Assembly (NCBI RefSeq): GCF_001761325.1
Contig: NZ_CP017478.1
Span: 1,370,001 to 1,434,000 of the forward strand
Length of the DNA stretch: 64,000 nt
Origin: Urechidicola croceus
GTDB lineage: Bacteria > Bacteroidota > Bacteroidia > Flavobacteriales > Flavobacteriaceae
Reading direction: 5' to 3'
This document shows positions 18,465-28,280 of the stretch, one piece after another (the first letter of the stretch is position 1; every line of letters starts with the position of its first letter). The position numbers were made by a program, and so were the translations under genes. A model generated the notes under the pieces. The model had not been told where the DNA came from. It did not search any database and saw nothing but the letters and a program-made list of their open reading frames with translations.

Positions 18465-19721
18465 ATGACTATAGAAGACATTTACCAATTATACTCAACT
18501 CATTATAAAGTTGATACCGATACAAGAAGTATACGAAAAAACACTATTTTCTTTGCATTAAAGGGAGAAAACTTTAATGGAAATAAATTTGCAAAAGAGG
18601 CATTGAATAATGGAGCAATTTATGCAATAGTTGATGAAAAAGAATATCAAACTGAAGACAGAATAATTTTGGTTGATAATGTTTTAGAATGTTTACAACA
18701 GTTAGCAAATTACCATAGAAAAAAATTAAAAACTCCTATTTTATCCCTAACAGGTAGCAATGGTAAAACAACAACCAAAGAACTTATAAATGTCGTTCTT
18801 TCAAAAAAATTTAAAACAACTGCTACCAAAGGAAATTTAAACAATCATATTGGAGTTCCTCTTACCTTATTATCAATGAAACCAGATACTGAATTTGGAA
18901 TAGTTGAAATGGGAGCTAACCACTTAAAAGAAATTGATTTTTTGTGCCAGATAACTGAACCCAACTATGGTTATATCACTAATTTTGGAAAAGCTCATTT
19001 AGAGGGGTTCGGAGGTATTGAAGGTGTGATAAAAGGTAAATCTGAGTTATATGATTATCTCAAAAAATCTAATGGAAAAATTTTTTTAAATGACTCCGAT
19101 GAAACTCAAGTAAAACAATCAGAAAATATACATTCAATCCCATTTGATTCATCACTCGAATATATTGATGCAAATCCATTTGTAAAACTCAATTTCAACA
19201 ACATAGAATTAAAGACTAAACTAATTGGCTCATATAATTATAACAATATAGCAGCCGCAATAACTATTGGAACTTATTTTGGAATTGACAAACTCGCTAT
19301 AAAAGAGGCTATTGAGAATTATATCCCTACCAATAATCGATCACAAATTATAAAAAAAGAGACGACTCGTATTATTTTAGATGCATATAATGCTAATCCA
19401 AGTAGTATGACATTGGCACTTCAAAACTTTGACAACTTAGACACAAATGATAAAATTATTATCTTAGGTGATATGTTTGAATTAGGAGAAACTGCTGCAC
19501 AAGAACATCAAAATATTGTAAATATAGTTGAAGATATGAACGTCAAATCCGTTTTTCTTATTGGAGAATTATTTTCAAAAACAACAACAAAAAAAGCGTC
19601 CAAATTTGAACGCTTTGATGATTTTATAAGTAATTTTAATAAATCTTACTTTGAGAATTGTTCTATATTGATAAAAGGTTCTCGAGGAATGGCTTTAGAA
19701 AGAGTATTAAGTTACTTTTAA
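18465..19721 (+). CDS. murF: UDP-N-acetylmuramoyl-tripeptide--D-alanyl-D-alanine ligase
   Basis: A 418-residue Mur ligase that adds D-Ala-D-Ala to the UDP-MurNAc-tripeptide, the last cytoplasmic step of the peptidoglycan precursor. The N-terminal substrate domain has STHYKVDTDTRSIRKNTIFFALKG. The ATP-binding P-loop is SLTGSNGKTTTKEL (about residues 95-108), EMGANHLKEIDFL and NFGKAHLEGFGG follow, and the C-terminal domain has ILDAYNANPSSM and ILGDMFELGE. The start codon lies just beyond a terminator, so its promoter must overlap that hairpin unless read-through from gldJ supplies it. Its 3' end overlaps the convergent kinase gene by 15 bp. Confidence 0.95.
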   Translation: MTIEDIYQLYSTHYKVDTDTRSIRKNTIFFALKGENFNGNKFAKEALNNGAIYAIVDEKEYQTEDRIILVDNVLECLQQLANYHRKKLKTPILSLTGSNGKTTTKELINVVLSKKFKTTATKGNLNNHIGVPLTLLSMKPDTEFGIVEMGANHLKEIDFLCQITEPNYGYITNFGKAHLEGFGGIEGVIKGKSELYDYLKKSNGKIFLNDSDETQVKQSENIHSIPFDSSLEYIDANPFVKLNFNNIELKTKLIGSYNYNNIAAAITIGTYFGIDKLAIKEAIENYIPTNNRSQIIKKETTRIILDAYNANPSSMTLALQNFDNLDTNDKIIILGDMFELGETAAQEHQNIVNIVEDMNVKSVFLIGELFSKTTTKKASKFERFDDFISNFNKSYFENCSILIKGSRGMALERVLSYF

Positions 19722-20561
19722 TTTATTTTTATGATATTCAATTAGACCATCAATCGGGCGTCTAACGATATTCCCTATTTTAATATTGTTCTTTTTTGCC
19801 ACTTTATGAATAATGTCTGAAGAAAAATAGGCTATTGAACCAACAAAGTGTACAGGTACATCTTGATAATTGTCATATACTCTAATTCTATTTTTAAAGA
19901 AATCTTTAATTCCCTTTTTCAAAACGTAGTTAAAATATTCATTTCGCTCATTCCTAAAAATAAACTCAGCAAAAGTTGCTAAATATGCATTAGGATTTTC
20001 CTTCTTATATACATTTGCTTTAATATTATCGGCATCTAAGTCAAATTTAGAGGCAAATTCCTGACGTAAATTCTCAGGCATCTTTTTGTAAAAATAATCT
20101 CGAATCAACTTTTTTCCAAAGTAATTACCACTAGCTTCGTCCATTAAAACATAGCCAAGTGATGGTACAGTTGTATGAACATCTATACCATCAAAATAAC
20201 TACTATTAGATCCAGTACCTAAAATACAAATGATTCCTGGTTCTGTAGTTGCTGCAAAAGCAGCAGCATATGTATCTTCTTTAACATCAACGATAGCATT
20301 GACAAAATATGATTGAAATAACTGCTGTAAAGCCAATCTTGGTCTTTCAGTTCCACATCCTGCTCCGTAAAAGAAAACTTCTGTAACTTTATCTTTACAC
20401 TCTTTTAAATCGATATTTTCAGTAAGACGTTTTTCTAAAATTTCACTACTAAAAACAGCAGGATTTAATCCTGAAGTTCTTGTTTTAAGTGAAACTTCAC
20501 CATCAATACTCAATAATATCCAATCGCATTTTGTAGAACCTCCGTCAGCTATTAAAATCAT
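19707..20561 (-). CDS. N-acetylglucosamine kinase-like BadF/BadG family ATPase
   Basis: A 284-residue ASKHA-fold sugar kinase. The phosphate-1 loop is ADGGSTKCDWIL, the second phosphate region is ICILGTGSNSSYF, and the adenosine region contains VHFVGSIAYF. The family includes GlcNAc and MurNAc kinases used in amino-sugar salvage and cell-wall recycling. The exact sugar cannot be read from motifs. It is the third gene of the minus-strand run pfkA-gapA-kinase, 37 bp after gapA, and overlaps the 3' end of murF by 15 bp. Confidence 0.82.
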   Translation of the reverse strand: MILIADGGSTKCDWILLSIDGEVSLKTRTSGLNPAVFSSEILEKRLTENIDLKECKDKVTEVFFYGAGCGTERPRLALQQLFQSYFVNAIVDVKEDTYAAAFAATTEPGIICILGTGSNSSYFDGIDVHTTVPSLGYVLMDEASGNYFGKKLIRDYFYKKMPENLRQEFASKFDLDADNIKANVYKKENPNAYLATFAEFIFRNERNEYFNYVLKKGIKDFFKNRIRVYDNYQDVPVHFVGSIAYFSSDIIHKVAKKNNIKIGNIVRRPIDGLIEYHKNKLKVT

Positions 20562-20598
20562 TCTATATATTATTAAATTATACTAAGTATAATATGAA

Positions 20599-21606
<1,008 letters not shown>

Positions 21607-21622
21607 TTAATTTAATTTGTAT

Positions 21623-22612
21623 TTATATTGTCACTATATCAGACACTCTTAATAATTCTTGATCTATTTCTGATTTTCCTTTAACTGCATCTTCTAATGG
21701 AGTTAAAATCATTTTATCACATGCTACACCTACCATATATGTAGATTTCCCGTCAAGTAATGTTTCTACTGCTTTTACTCCCATTCTACTTGCGAGAACA
21801 CGATCATAACATGATGGTGAACCACCTCTTTGCATATGGCCTAAAACTGAAACTCTTACATCATAATCAGGCAGATTTTCGTTTACATATTCTTTTAATT
21901 CAAATACACTTTTTCCTGCTGTTTTATCTCCTTCTGCAACAACTACTATACTTGAAGTTTTACCTCTTTTCCTACTACTTTCCAAAGATTCTAATAATCG
22001 CTCAAGACCTAAATCTTCTTCAGGAATTAAAATTTCTTCAGCACCAGCTCCTATTCCAGCGTTTAATGCAATATCTCCAGCATCGCGTCCCATTACTTCA
22101 ACGAAAAACAAACGATTGTGTGAACTTGCTGTATCTCTAATTTTGTCAATTGCCTCAACAACTGTATTTAAAGCTGTATCATAACCTAGTGTAAAAGTTG
22201 TTCCATATATATCATTATCTATGGTTCCAGGAATTCCCATTACAGGAAAATCAAATTCTTCATTAAAAATCATCGCTCCAGTAAAACTTCCGTCACCACC
22301 TATAACTACAAATGCATCTACACCAGCATTCTTTAGGTGCTGATATGCTTTTTGGCGTCCTTCTTTCGTTCTAAATTCAGATGATCTTGCAGATTTTAAA
22401 ATAGTTCCTCCACGATTAATAATATTATTTACACTACGAGCATCCATAGTTTCAAAATCACCTTCAATCATACCTTGATATCCACGATAAATACCAATAC
22501 ATTCAATATTATGGTAGACACAAGTTCTTACTACTGCTCTAATTGCGGCATTCATACCTGGAGCATCTCCTCCAGAAGTTAAAAGACCTATTTTTTTCAC
22601 TGTTTTTGTCAT
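21623..22612 (-). CDS. pfkA: ATP-dependent 6-phosphofructokinase
   Basis: About 329 residues; phosphorylates fructose-6-phosphate, the committed step of glycolysis. Motifs are LLTSGGDAPGMNAAIR at the N-terminus, VIGGDGSFTGA (ATP site), MGIPGTIDNDIYGT (catalytic TIDND), VEVMGRDAGDIAL and LGHMQRGGSPSCYDR. I choose the ATG at 22612, since the frame's earlier initiator is only a TTG at 22618 that lies too close to the -7 box at 22629-22636. It is the first gene of the pfkA-gapA-kinase run. The GGDG motif indicates the ATP-using rather than pyrophosphate-using form. Confidence 0.96.
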   Translation of the reverse strand: MTKTVKKIGLLTSGGDAPGMNAAIRAVVRTCVYHNIECIGIYRGYQGMIEGDFETMDARSVNNIINRGGTILKSARSSEFRTKEGRQKAYQHLKNAGVDAFVVIGGDGSFTGAMIFNEEFDFPVMGIPGTIDNDIYGTTFTLGYDTALNTVVEAIDKIRDTASSHNRLFFVEVMGRDAGDIALNAGIGAGAEEILIPEEDLGLERLLESLESSRKRGKTSSIVVVAEGDKTAGKSVFELKEYVNENLPDYDVRVSVLGHMQRGGSPSCYDRVLASRMGVKAVETLLDGKSTYMVGVACDKMILTPLEDAVKGKSEIDQELLRVSDIVTI

Positions 22613-22628
22613 AATCAAATTCGAAATG

Positions 22629-22636
22629 CAAATTTA
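22629..22636 (-). promoter_or_regulatory. -7 box of pfkA
   Basis: On the minus strand this reads TAAATTTG, a full match to TAnnTTTG, 16 bases before the ATG. No good TTTG partner is visible about 19 bases further upstream. Between here and 22800 I see no gene and no hairpin terminator for the upstream GH13 gene. Confidence 0.5.
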
Positions 22637-22800
22637 AGTTTTACGCTAATAGTTTCCTATATTTTTTAATGATTTTCGCTAAATCGATTTCGAAATTGAC
22701 AACACTTTAAAAAACTACACGTAATAATATTAAGTCTATATATTATTTAACTATTTGTAAAATTTAATATAATTTGAAAAAAATAAAATTGTACCTAAAG

Positions 22801-24453
22801 TTATTTCAACTCTAGCAATACTATATCAAATTTAGAATCAATGGAGATTTTTCCATCTTTTACGTAAAGTTCGGTATTAGAATAAAAATCTTTTAATGTG
22901 GCTCCATCTTCAAAAACTGTTGAAACATTTATCACTTTTTGTCCTTTTGGTAAATCCAATCCTATAACAACTTTGTCGTTGAAATTACCCTTAGAAAATG
23001 TACGTTGAAAAACATAAGGCTCTGCAGAAATCATTTTATGAACTCCTGCCCCAATTGCTGGGTGCTGACTTCTAAATTGACCTAATTTTTGCCAATGCGC
23101 TAATACTGTCTTAGTGTTATCATCATTTTGAATTTCGTTCCAATTCATAAATGAACGTAATGTAGCATCTCCTTCAGTTCCTTCAATTACTAATGATCTT
23201 GCAGATTCATCTCCATAATACACTTGTGATGTTCCTGGTGACAATAATAATTTTGTTGCCGTTTCAAAAGGTTTTTCTCTTTTTGGGTCAAATGGTTGCC
23301 CATCATCATGTGAACTTAAATAATTTAACACTCCATATTCCTTTAAATTCGTATTTAACGTGTCAGAATACTTCTTAAACATTGTTTCATAATCTTGTTG
23401 AGCTGCATTCCATTTCAATTCAAAATTGATTAAACTATTAAAACTTTTGTCAAAATAATTAACTTTCTTATCACCAAAATCAAATGCTTTTCCTACACTA
23501 ATGTTGTAATTATAAACTTCTCCTACCATATAAAATCCATTATCATCTAATACTTTTTCAGGATTATTTTGTTTCCATTGTTCAAATGCAGCATCACAAA
23601 CTTTTCTGAATTCTTGCCAAACATATTCCTCTGTATGCTTAACGGTATCAACACGGTATCCATCAATTCCAAATTCAATAATATAGTCAGCCAACCATTT
23701 CATGATATAAAAACGAGGCGCTCTAGGGTATCCAGTTGTAGCAAAGAATTCGTCTAACTCCTTTATTTCCTCTTCATAACGTCCTTCTGCTTTCCATTTT
23801 TCAACCAACTGAATAGGTAATTCTACTTCTTCATTACTTTCTGTATGAATATCTGGAAGATTTTTTACTAAAGTACACTCAATAGTTGTTTCATATGATT
23901 GATACGTACACTGTGGCTCAGTTCTCACCCATTCATCCGCCCAAACGGTATCTTGATCTGTTACAGGACCTGTATGGTTGATTACAGCATCTAACACTAC
24001 TCTAATCCCTTTTTTATGTGCTGCTTCCACCAATTCTTTTAAATCTTCTTTTGTACCAAAATTTGGGTCTAAACTTGTCCAATCACTAGCCCAATACCCA
24101 TGAAAACCGTAAGTAACTCCTGTTCCTTCATCAGTTCCTCCATGAATTTGCTCCACCAATGGTGTCATCCAAATAGCATTGATACCTAAATCGGTAAAAT
24201 ATCCTTCGTTTATTTTTTGAGTAATGCCTTTTATATCTCCTCCTTCAAATCCTCTTAATTTCCCAGTTTCTTTTGTTCTATCAAAATTAATATCATTGGA
24301 TGTATCTCCATTATTGAATCTATCTGTCAATAAAAAATAGAGATTTGCTCCTTCCCATACGAAAGGTGTTTCTTGCATAACAGCAATTTCTTTGGTCTCT
24401 TTACAACTTGATAAAACTACAAGTGCAATAATTAGTAAGAAGATTTTTTTCAT
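22801..24453 (-). CDS. GH13 alpha-amylase family lipoprotein (last gene of maltose operon)
   Basis: A 550-residue alpha-glucan hydrolase with a lipoprotein signal (LSSC). The four GH13 conserved regions are present: I DAVINHTG, II GYRVDTVKH (nucleophile Asp), III GEVYNY (acid/base Glu), IV SSHDDG (transition-state Asp). A large B-domain insertion sits between regions I and II, and a beta-sandwich C domain closes the protein. It probably cuts malto-oligosaccharides in the periplasm or at the surface. It follows the next GH13 gene by only 6 bp and ends the six-gene minus-strand operon that begins at 32611. Confidence 0.92.
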   Translation of the reverse strand: MKKIFLLIIALVVLSSCKETKEIAVMQETPFVWEGANLYFLLTDRFNNGDTSNDINFDRTKETGKLRGFEGGDIKGITQKINEGYFTDLGINAIWMTPLVEQIHGGTDEGTGVTYGFHGYWASDWTSLDPNFGTKEDLKELVEAAHKKGIRVVLDAVINHTGPVTDQDTVWADEWVRTEPQCTYQSYETTIECTLVKNLPDIHTESNEEVELPIQLVEKWKAEGRYEEEIKELDEFFATTGYPRAPRFYIMKWLADYIIEFGIDGYRVDTVKHTEEYVWQEFRKVCDAAFEQWKQNNPEKVLDDNGFYMVGEVYNYNISVGKAFDFGDKKVNYFDKSFNSLINFELKWNAAQQDYETMFKKYSDTLNTNLKEYGVLNYLSSHDDGQPFDPKREKPFETATKLLLSPGTSQVYYGDESARSLVIEGTEGDATLRSFMNWNEIQNDDNTKTVLAHWQKLGQFRSQHPAIGAGVHKMISAEPYVFQRTFSKGNFNDKVVIGLDLPKGQKVINVSTVFEDGATLKDFYSNTELYVKDGKISIDSKFDIVLLELK

Positions 24454-24459
24454 GTTATA

Positions 24460-26331
24460 TTATTTTACTTTTAAAATGAATGATTCTAATGGATTCAATT
24501 TTACTTTTACAATACCTACTCCATTTTCAATATTAAAATCGGTTGAAAACTGATTGTATAATTGATCTAAAACTTTATGTGTTCCGTTTTCAAGATTCCA
24601 ATTATTGATGATCTCGGATGGAATTTTTAGTTCAAATTCTGAAACGGTTTCTGAATCGAAATTTGACACTACAATCAATTTTTCAGTAGCACTCCAACGA
24701 ACAAAAGACAATACTTTATGTGAATAATTACTTGTATTCTTTCTATTATAAAGGTGAATATCTTGGTATTCGCCCATCAAAGCAGTACTGCTTATCGTGA
24801 AGTTTAAAAGTCGTTTATAGAAATCTCTTAAAGTTTTTTCATTATCAGAAGATTGACCTCCATCAAACTGTTTATTATTTACCCAGCGCTGTACACTTGG
24901 CACACCAACATAATCAAAAATTGAGGTTCTTGTTGCAGCACCAAATCCAGGGTTTTCTGCTCCAGGTTCTCCAAACTCCTGACCGAAATAAATCATTGTT
25001 GGTGAAGTACTAATTGTTGCAGAAACAACCATCGCAGGCTTCCCTTTTTCAGCACTTCCCGCAAAATCTGGACTTGCGATACGCTGCTCATCATGATTTT
25101 CTAAAAAGTGTAACATGTGCTTTTCAATATCTTTCAAGTCTTCTTGAATTGGAGGAATATTATCCGTTAATCCGTGACCTTGCATCACATGTTTAATCGT
25201 GTCATACAACTGAACTTTATCATACAAATAGTCCATTTTACCTCTTTTAATATAATCACGATACATACTTGGATTATAAACCTCTGCCAATAAAAATGCG
25301 TCTGAATTTTTCATTTTTATATTTGAGTTTAGATAACTCCAAAATTCTACAGGAACCATTTCAGCCATATCAAATCTGAATCCGTCAACACCTAAATCAG
25401 TCCAATACAGAGCAATGTCTCTAAACTTTATCCAAGAACTTGGTACCGTTTTATCTTTCCAAAAAGCAAAGTGACTTTTATAATCTTCGTTTTCAAATCC
25501 ACTTGGCAATTCATCAAAATCTTTTTTACCCTCTGGACTTACTCCGTAATTTATTTTTACTGTTTCGTACCAATCATGAAAATTAGGTTGAGATAATCGT
25601 GAGCCATTTCCTGTCCATTTTGTTGGAACTTCTTCAAATTTTCTGTCTGACAAAGGATGCTTTTCACCTCCTAATGGTTGGTAATTATTTTCCCAAATTG
25701 GAACTTCAAAAACCTCATCAGGATTGTAATAAAAATTATTATTTACATCATATACAAGTGACGTATTGTCTTCTGCCCCAAAATCTGTTACTCCTTCAGG
25801 ATTTGTTTTCCCTTCATAATTACGTGCAATATGGTTTGGTACAATATCGATTAACACCTTTAAACCTGCGTTGTGAGAACGTTCAATCAAGGCCTTGAAT
25901 TCCTCTAAACGATTCGCTGGATCAATTGCTAAATCTGGATTTACATTGTAATAATCTTTCACTGCATAAGGTGAACCTGCTCGTCCTTTTACAACATCTG
26001 GATCATCATTTGAAATTCCATATTTCGTATAATCATTAATTACAGCATGATGAGGAACTCCTGTGTACCAAATATGTGTAACACCTAACTCTTTAATTTC
26101 ATTTAAAGCTTTGTCATTAAAATCTGCAAATTTTCCTACACCATTTTCTTCTATAGTTCCCCAAGGTTTATTGGTCGTATTTGTATTTCCAAATAAACGC
26201 GTAAAAACTTGATAAACTACCTCTTTGTGCTGTACTTCTGTGGCAACAGTTTTCTTTTCTTGGTTTTCAGTTTTTTTACATCCAATAACTAAAAACGACA
26301 GGATGAATAAAGCACTTATGTATTTTTTCAT
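24460..26331 (-). CDS. GH13 alpha-amylase family lipoprotein
   Basis: A 623-residue GH13 enzyme with lipobox VIGC. Conserved regions are I DIVPNH, II GFRFDMAE, III AEVYNP and IV LENHDEQR, so all three catalytic acids are intact. The active domain is preceded by VYQVFTRLFGNTNT, and the C-terminal beta domain includes VLSFVRWSATEKLIVVSNF. Its architecture differs from its two GH13 neighbours, suggesting a different preferred chain length or bond. It lies 4 bp after the 642-residue GH13 gene and 6 bp before the 550-residue one in the same operon. Confidence 0.92.
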   Translation of the reverse strand: MKKYISALFILSFLVIGCKKTENQEKKTVATEVQHKEVVYQVFTRLFGNTNTTNKPWGTIEENGVGKFADFNDKALNEIKELGVTHIWYTGVPHHAVINDYTKYGISNDDPDVVKGRAGSPYAVKDYYNVNPDLAIDPANRLEEFKALIERSHNAGLKVLIDIVPNHIARNYEGKTNPEGVTDFGAEDNTSLVYDVNNNFYYNPDEVFEVPIWENNYQPLGGEKHPLSDRKFEEVPTKWTGNGSRLSQPNFHDWYETVKINYGVSPEGKKDFDELPSGFENEDYKSHFAFWKDKTVPSSWIKFRDIALYWTDLGVDGFRFDMAEMVPVEFWSYLNSNIKMKNSDAFLLAEVYNPSMYRDYIKRGKMDYLYDKVQLYDTIKHVMQGHGLTDNIPPIQEDLKDIEKHMLHFLENHDEQRIASPDFAGSAEKGKPAMVVSATISTSPTMIYFGQEFGEPGAENPGFGAATRTSIFDYVGVPSVQRWVNNKQFDGGQSSDNEKTLRDFYKRLLNFTISSTALMGEYQDIHLYNRKNTSNYSHKVLSFVRWSATEKLIVVSNFDSETVSEFELKIPSEIINNWNLENGTHKVLDQLYNQFSTDFNIENGVGIVKVKLNPLESFILKVK

Positions 26332-26335
26332 AGAA

Positions 26336-28264
26336 CTAAAGTTTAGTAGTAAATAATAAACTTCCTTTTTGTTTTAAATCTATAGCATCTTGCCACACCA
26401 TAGTTTCTCCTGTTATAATGTTTTTTAACGTTTTTCCTTCCAAACCAATTTCAGCATAACGCTTTAAATCAATCGTTATAGGCTTGTCGTTTTTATTGAT
26501 AATATGAACTACTACTTCGTCATTCAAAATTCGGAAAGTAAAATATGTTCCCATAAAAGGTGAAAAATGAATTGTTTCTCCTTCATGAATTGCTTTACTA
26601 CTCTTACGGTAATTCAATATTTTTTTTAGGTAAGATTGCATCTCTTTTTGATCTGATGACAGTCCTTCTCCTGTAAAACCACTAACCTTATCACCTTTCC
26701 ATCCTCCTGGAAAGTCTGTACGAATTAATCCGTGGTCGTGTAGTTTTGCTGAATTTTCAATCAACACTTCTGTACCATAATAAATTTGTGTAATTCTCGG
26801 TAAAATAAGCATGTAACTCAATGCCATTTTAGTATTTACCACATCTTTATTTAGTTGTGTAAAAATTCTATCCATATCATGGTTGTCAGGAAGAATCAAA
26901 ATATCTTTTGGAGTAACATAGTTAAAATCATTTGCAAGTCCTTCATACATTTTTACCAATCCATTATCCCAACTTTCAGTTTCGTTTAAAGCATCAACAA
27001 TGTTTCGTTGCATCGGAAAATCCATCGTAGATGTTAAATTAGAAACATAACCATCTTTATTTTCTTTTCCTTGTTGCCAATAACCTACCAACAATGGGTT
27101 TAAACTCCACTCTTCACCAACTATACTAAAATTTGGATATTCATTCATTATTGCTCCAGCCCAATTTGACATAAAATCCTTATCAGGATATGGATATGTA
27201 TCTTGACGGATTCCACCTAAATTCAATGTTTCTACCCACCAAATACTATTCTGAATGATATATTGTGCCATAAATGGATTGCGCTGGTTCAAATCTGGCA
27301 TTGCAGAAACAAACCAACCTTCAGTCATTTCTTTTTTATCTCTTTTAGAGGCGTACAAATCTTGATTTGTTGTTCGGCGATGGTTTGAATTGTTTAAAGG
27401 CTCTTTATTTTCAAATGATTCTTGCTGATTAACCCAATCATTAAATGGTAAATCTTTCATCCACCAATGTTCAGAACCACAATGATTTGCTACTTGATCC
27501 ATGATTAATTTAAGACCTTTTGCTCGCATCTTTTCAGACAACTCAATATATTCTTCTATAGTTCCAAAACGAGGATCTACTTCATAAAAATCGGTTATTG
27601 CATAGCCATGATATGAAGATTCTGGCATATCATTGGTCAAAACTGGAGTTGGCCAAATTGCTGTAAAACCCATTTCTTCGATATAATCTAAATGATCAAT
27701 CATTCCACGAAGATCTCCTCCATGACGTCCATAATCATGGGAACGATTCAATTTCTTTTCGTTTAAATTTTCAAAAACATCATTAGAAGTATCTCCATTA
27801 GCAAAACGATCTGGAGTAATTAAATAAATAGCATCAGAACTATCGAAACCTTTAAAATCTTTACCCGATTTATTTCTTGCCTTTAACTCATATGTTTGTT
27901 TCTTTACACTACCGTCTTCAAACTTAAAAATGATATTAAATTTTCCAGGGTTTGTACTTTCTGATATATTTAAATCTAAAAATAAATAATTCGGACTATC
28001 TGCTTTATTTACTTTTTCTATGGAAACTCCAGCATAAGTAATTTCAGGTTTCGCATTTGAAATCCCTTCTTCATTAACTAATAGTTGTAATTCAGAATTT
28101 TTCATTCCAATCCACCAATTCAAAGGCTCTACTCTTTTTAATTCTGAATATTCCATTACAACAATATTTGAATCAACTTCTATAGTCTTATCTATACTAG
28201 TTTCTTTACAAGATGTTAATGATATCAATAAAAATAATACAATAATCTTAGTTAAATTCTTCAT
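26336..28264 (-). CDS. GH13 cyclomaltodextrinase/neopullulanase-like lipoprotein (SusA-like)
   Basis: A 642-residue GH13 enzyme with lipobox LTSC. Residues about 30-130 are a beta-sandwich like the cyclomaltodextrinase N-terminal domain, with VEPLNWWIGMKNSELQLLV at its start. The GH13 regions are I DQVANHCG, II GGIRQDTYPY, III GEEWSL and IV PDNHDMDR. The form GIRQDT is typical of the group that includes the Flavobacterium cyclomaltodextrinase and SusA. The last 80 residues form the C-terminal beta domain. It likely hydrolyses cyclic and short linear maltodextrins. It follows the GH65 gene by 16 bp. Confidence 0.92.
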   Translation of the reverse strand: MKNLTKIIVLFLLISLTSCKETSIDKTIEVDSNIVVMEYSELKRVEPLNWWIGMKNSELQLLVNEEGISNAKPEITYAGVSIEKVNKADSPNYLFLDLNISESTNPGKFNIIFKFEDGSVKKQTYELKARNKSGKDFKGFDSSDAIYLITPDRFANGDTSNDVFENLNEKKLNRSHDYGRHGGDLRGMIDHLDYIEEMGFTAIWPTPVLTNDMPESSYHGYAITDFYEVDPRFGTIEEYIELSEKMRAKGLKLIMDQVANHCGSEHWWMKDLPFNDWVNQQESFENKEPLNNSNHRRTTNQDLYASKRDKKEMTEGWFVSAMPDLNQRNPFMAQYIIQNSIWWVETLNLGGIRQDTYPYPDKDFMSNWAGAIMNEYPNFSIVGEEWSLNPLLVGYWQQGKENKDGYVSNLTSTMDFPMQRNIVDALNETESWDNGLVKMYEGLANDFNYVTPKDILILPDNHDMDRIFTQLNKDVVNTKMALSYMLILPRITQIYYGTEVLIENSAKLHDHGLIRTDFPGGWKGDKVSGFTGEGLSSDQKEMQSYLKKILNYRKSSKAIHEGETIHFSPFMGTYFTFRILNDEVVVHIINKNDKPITIDLKRYAEIGLEGKTLKNIITGETMVWQDAIDLKQKGSLLFTTKL

Positions 28265-28280
28265 TACTGCTTTTAAATAA

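Noticed and set aside
24460-28264. Three consecutive GH13 genes as recent tandem duplicates
   Set aside because: Their domain layouts and conserved regions differ (IRQDT, FRFDM and YRVDT nucleophile segments), so they are distinct enzymes rather than fresh copies.
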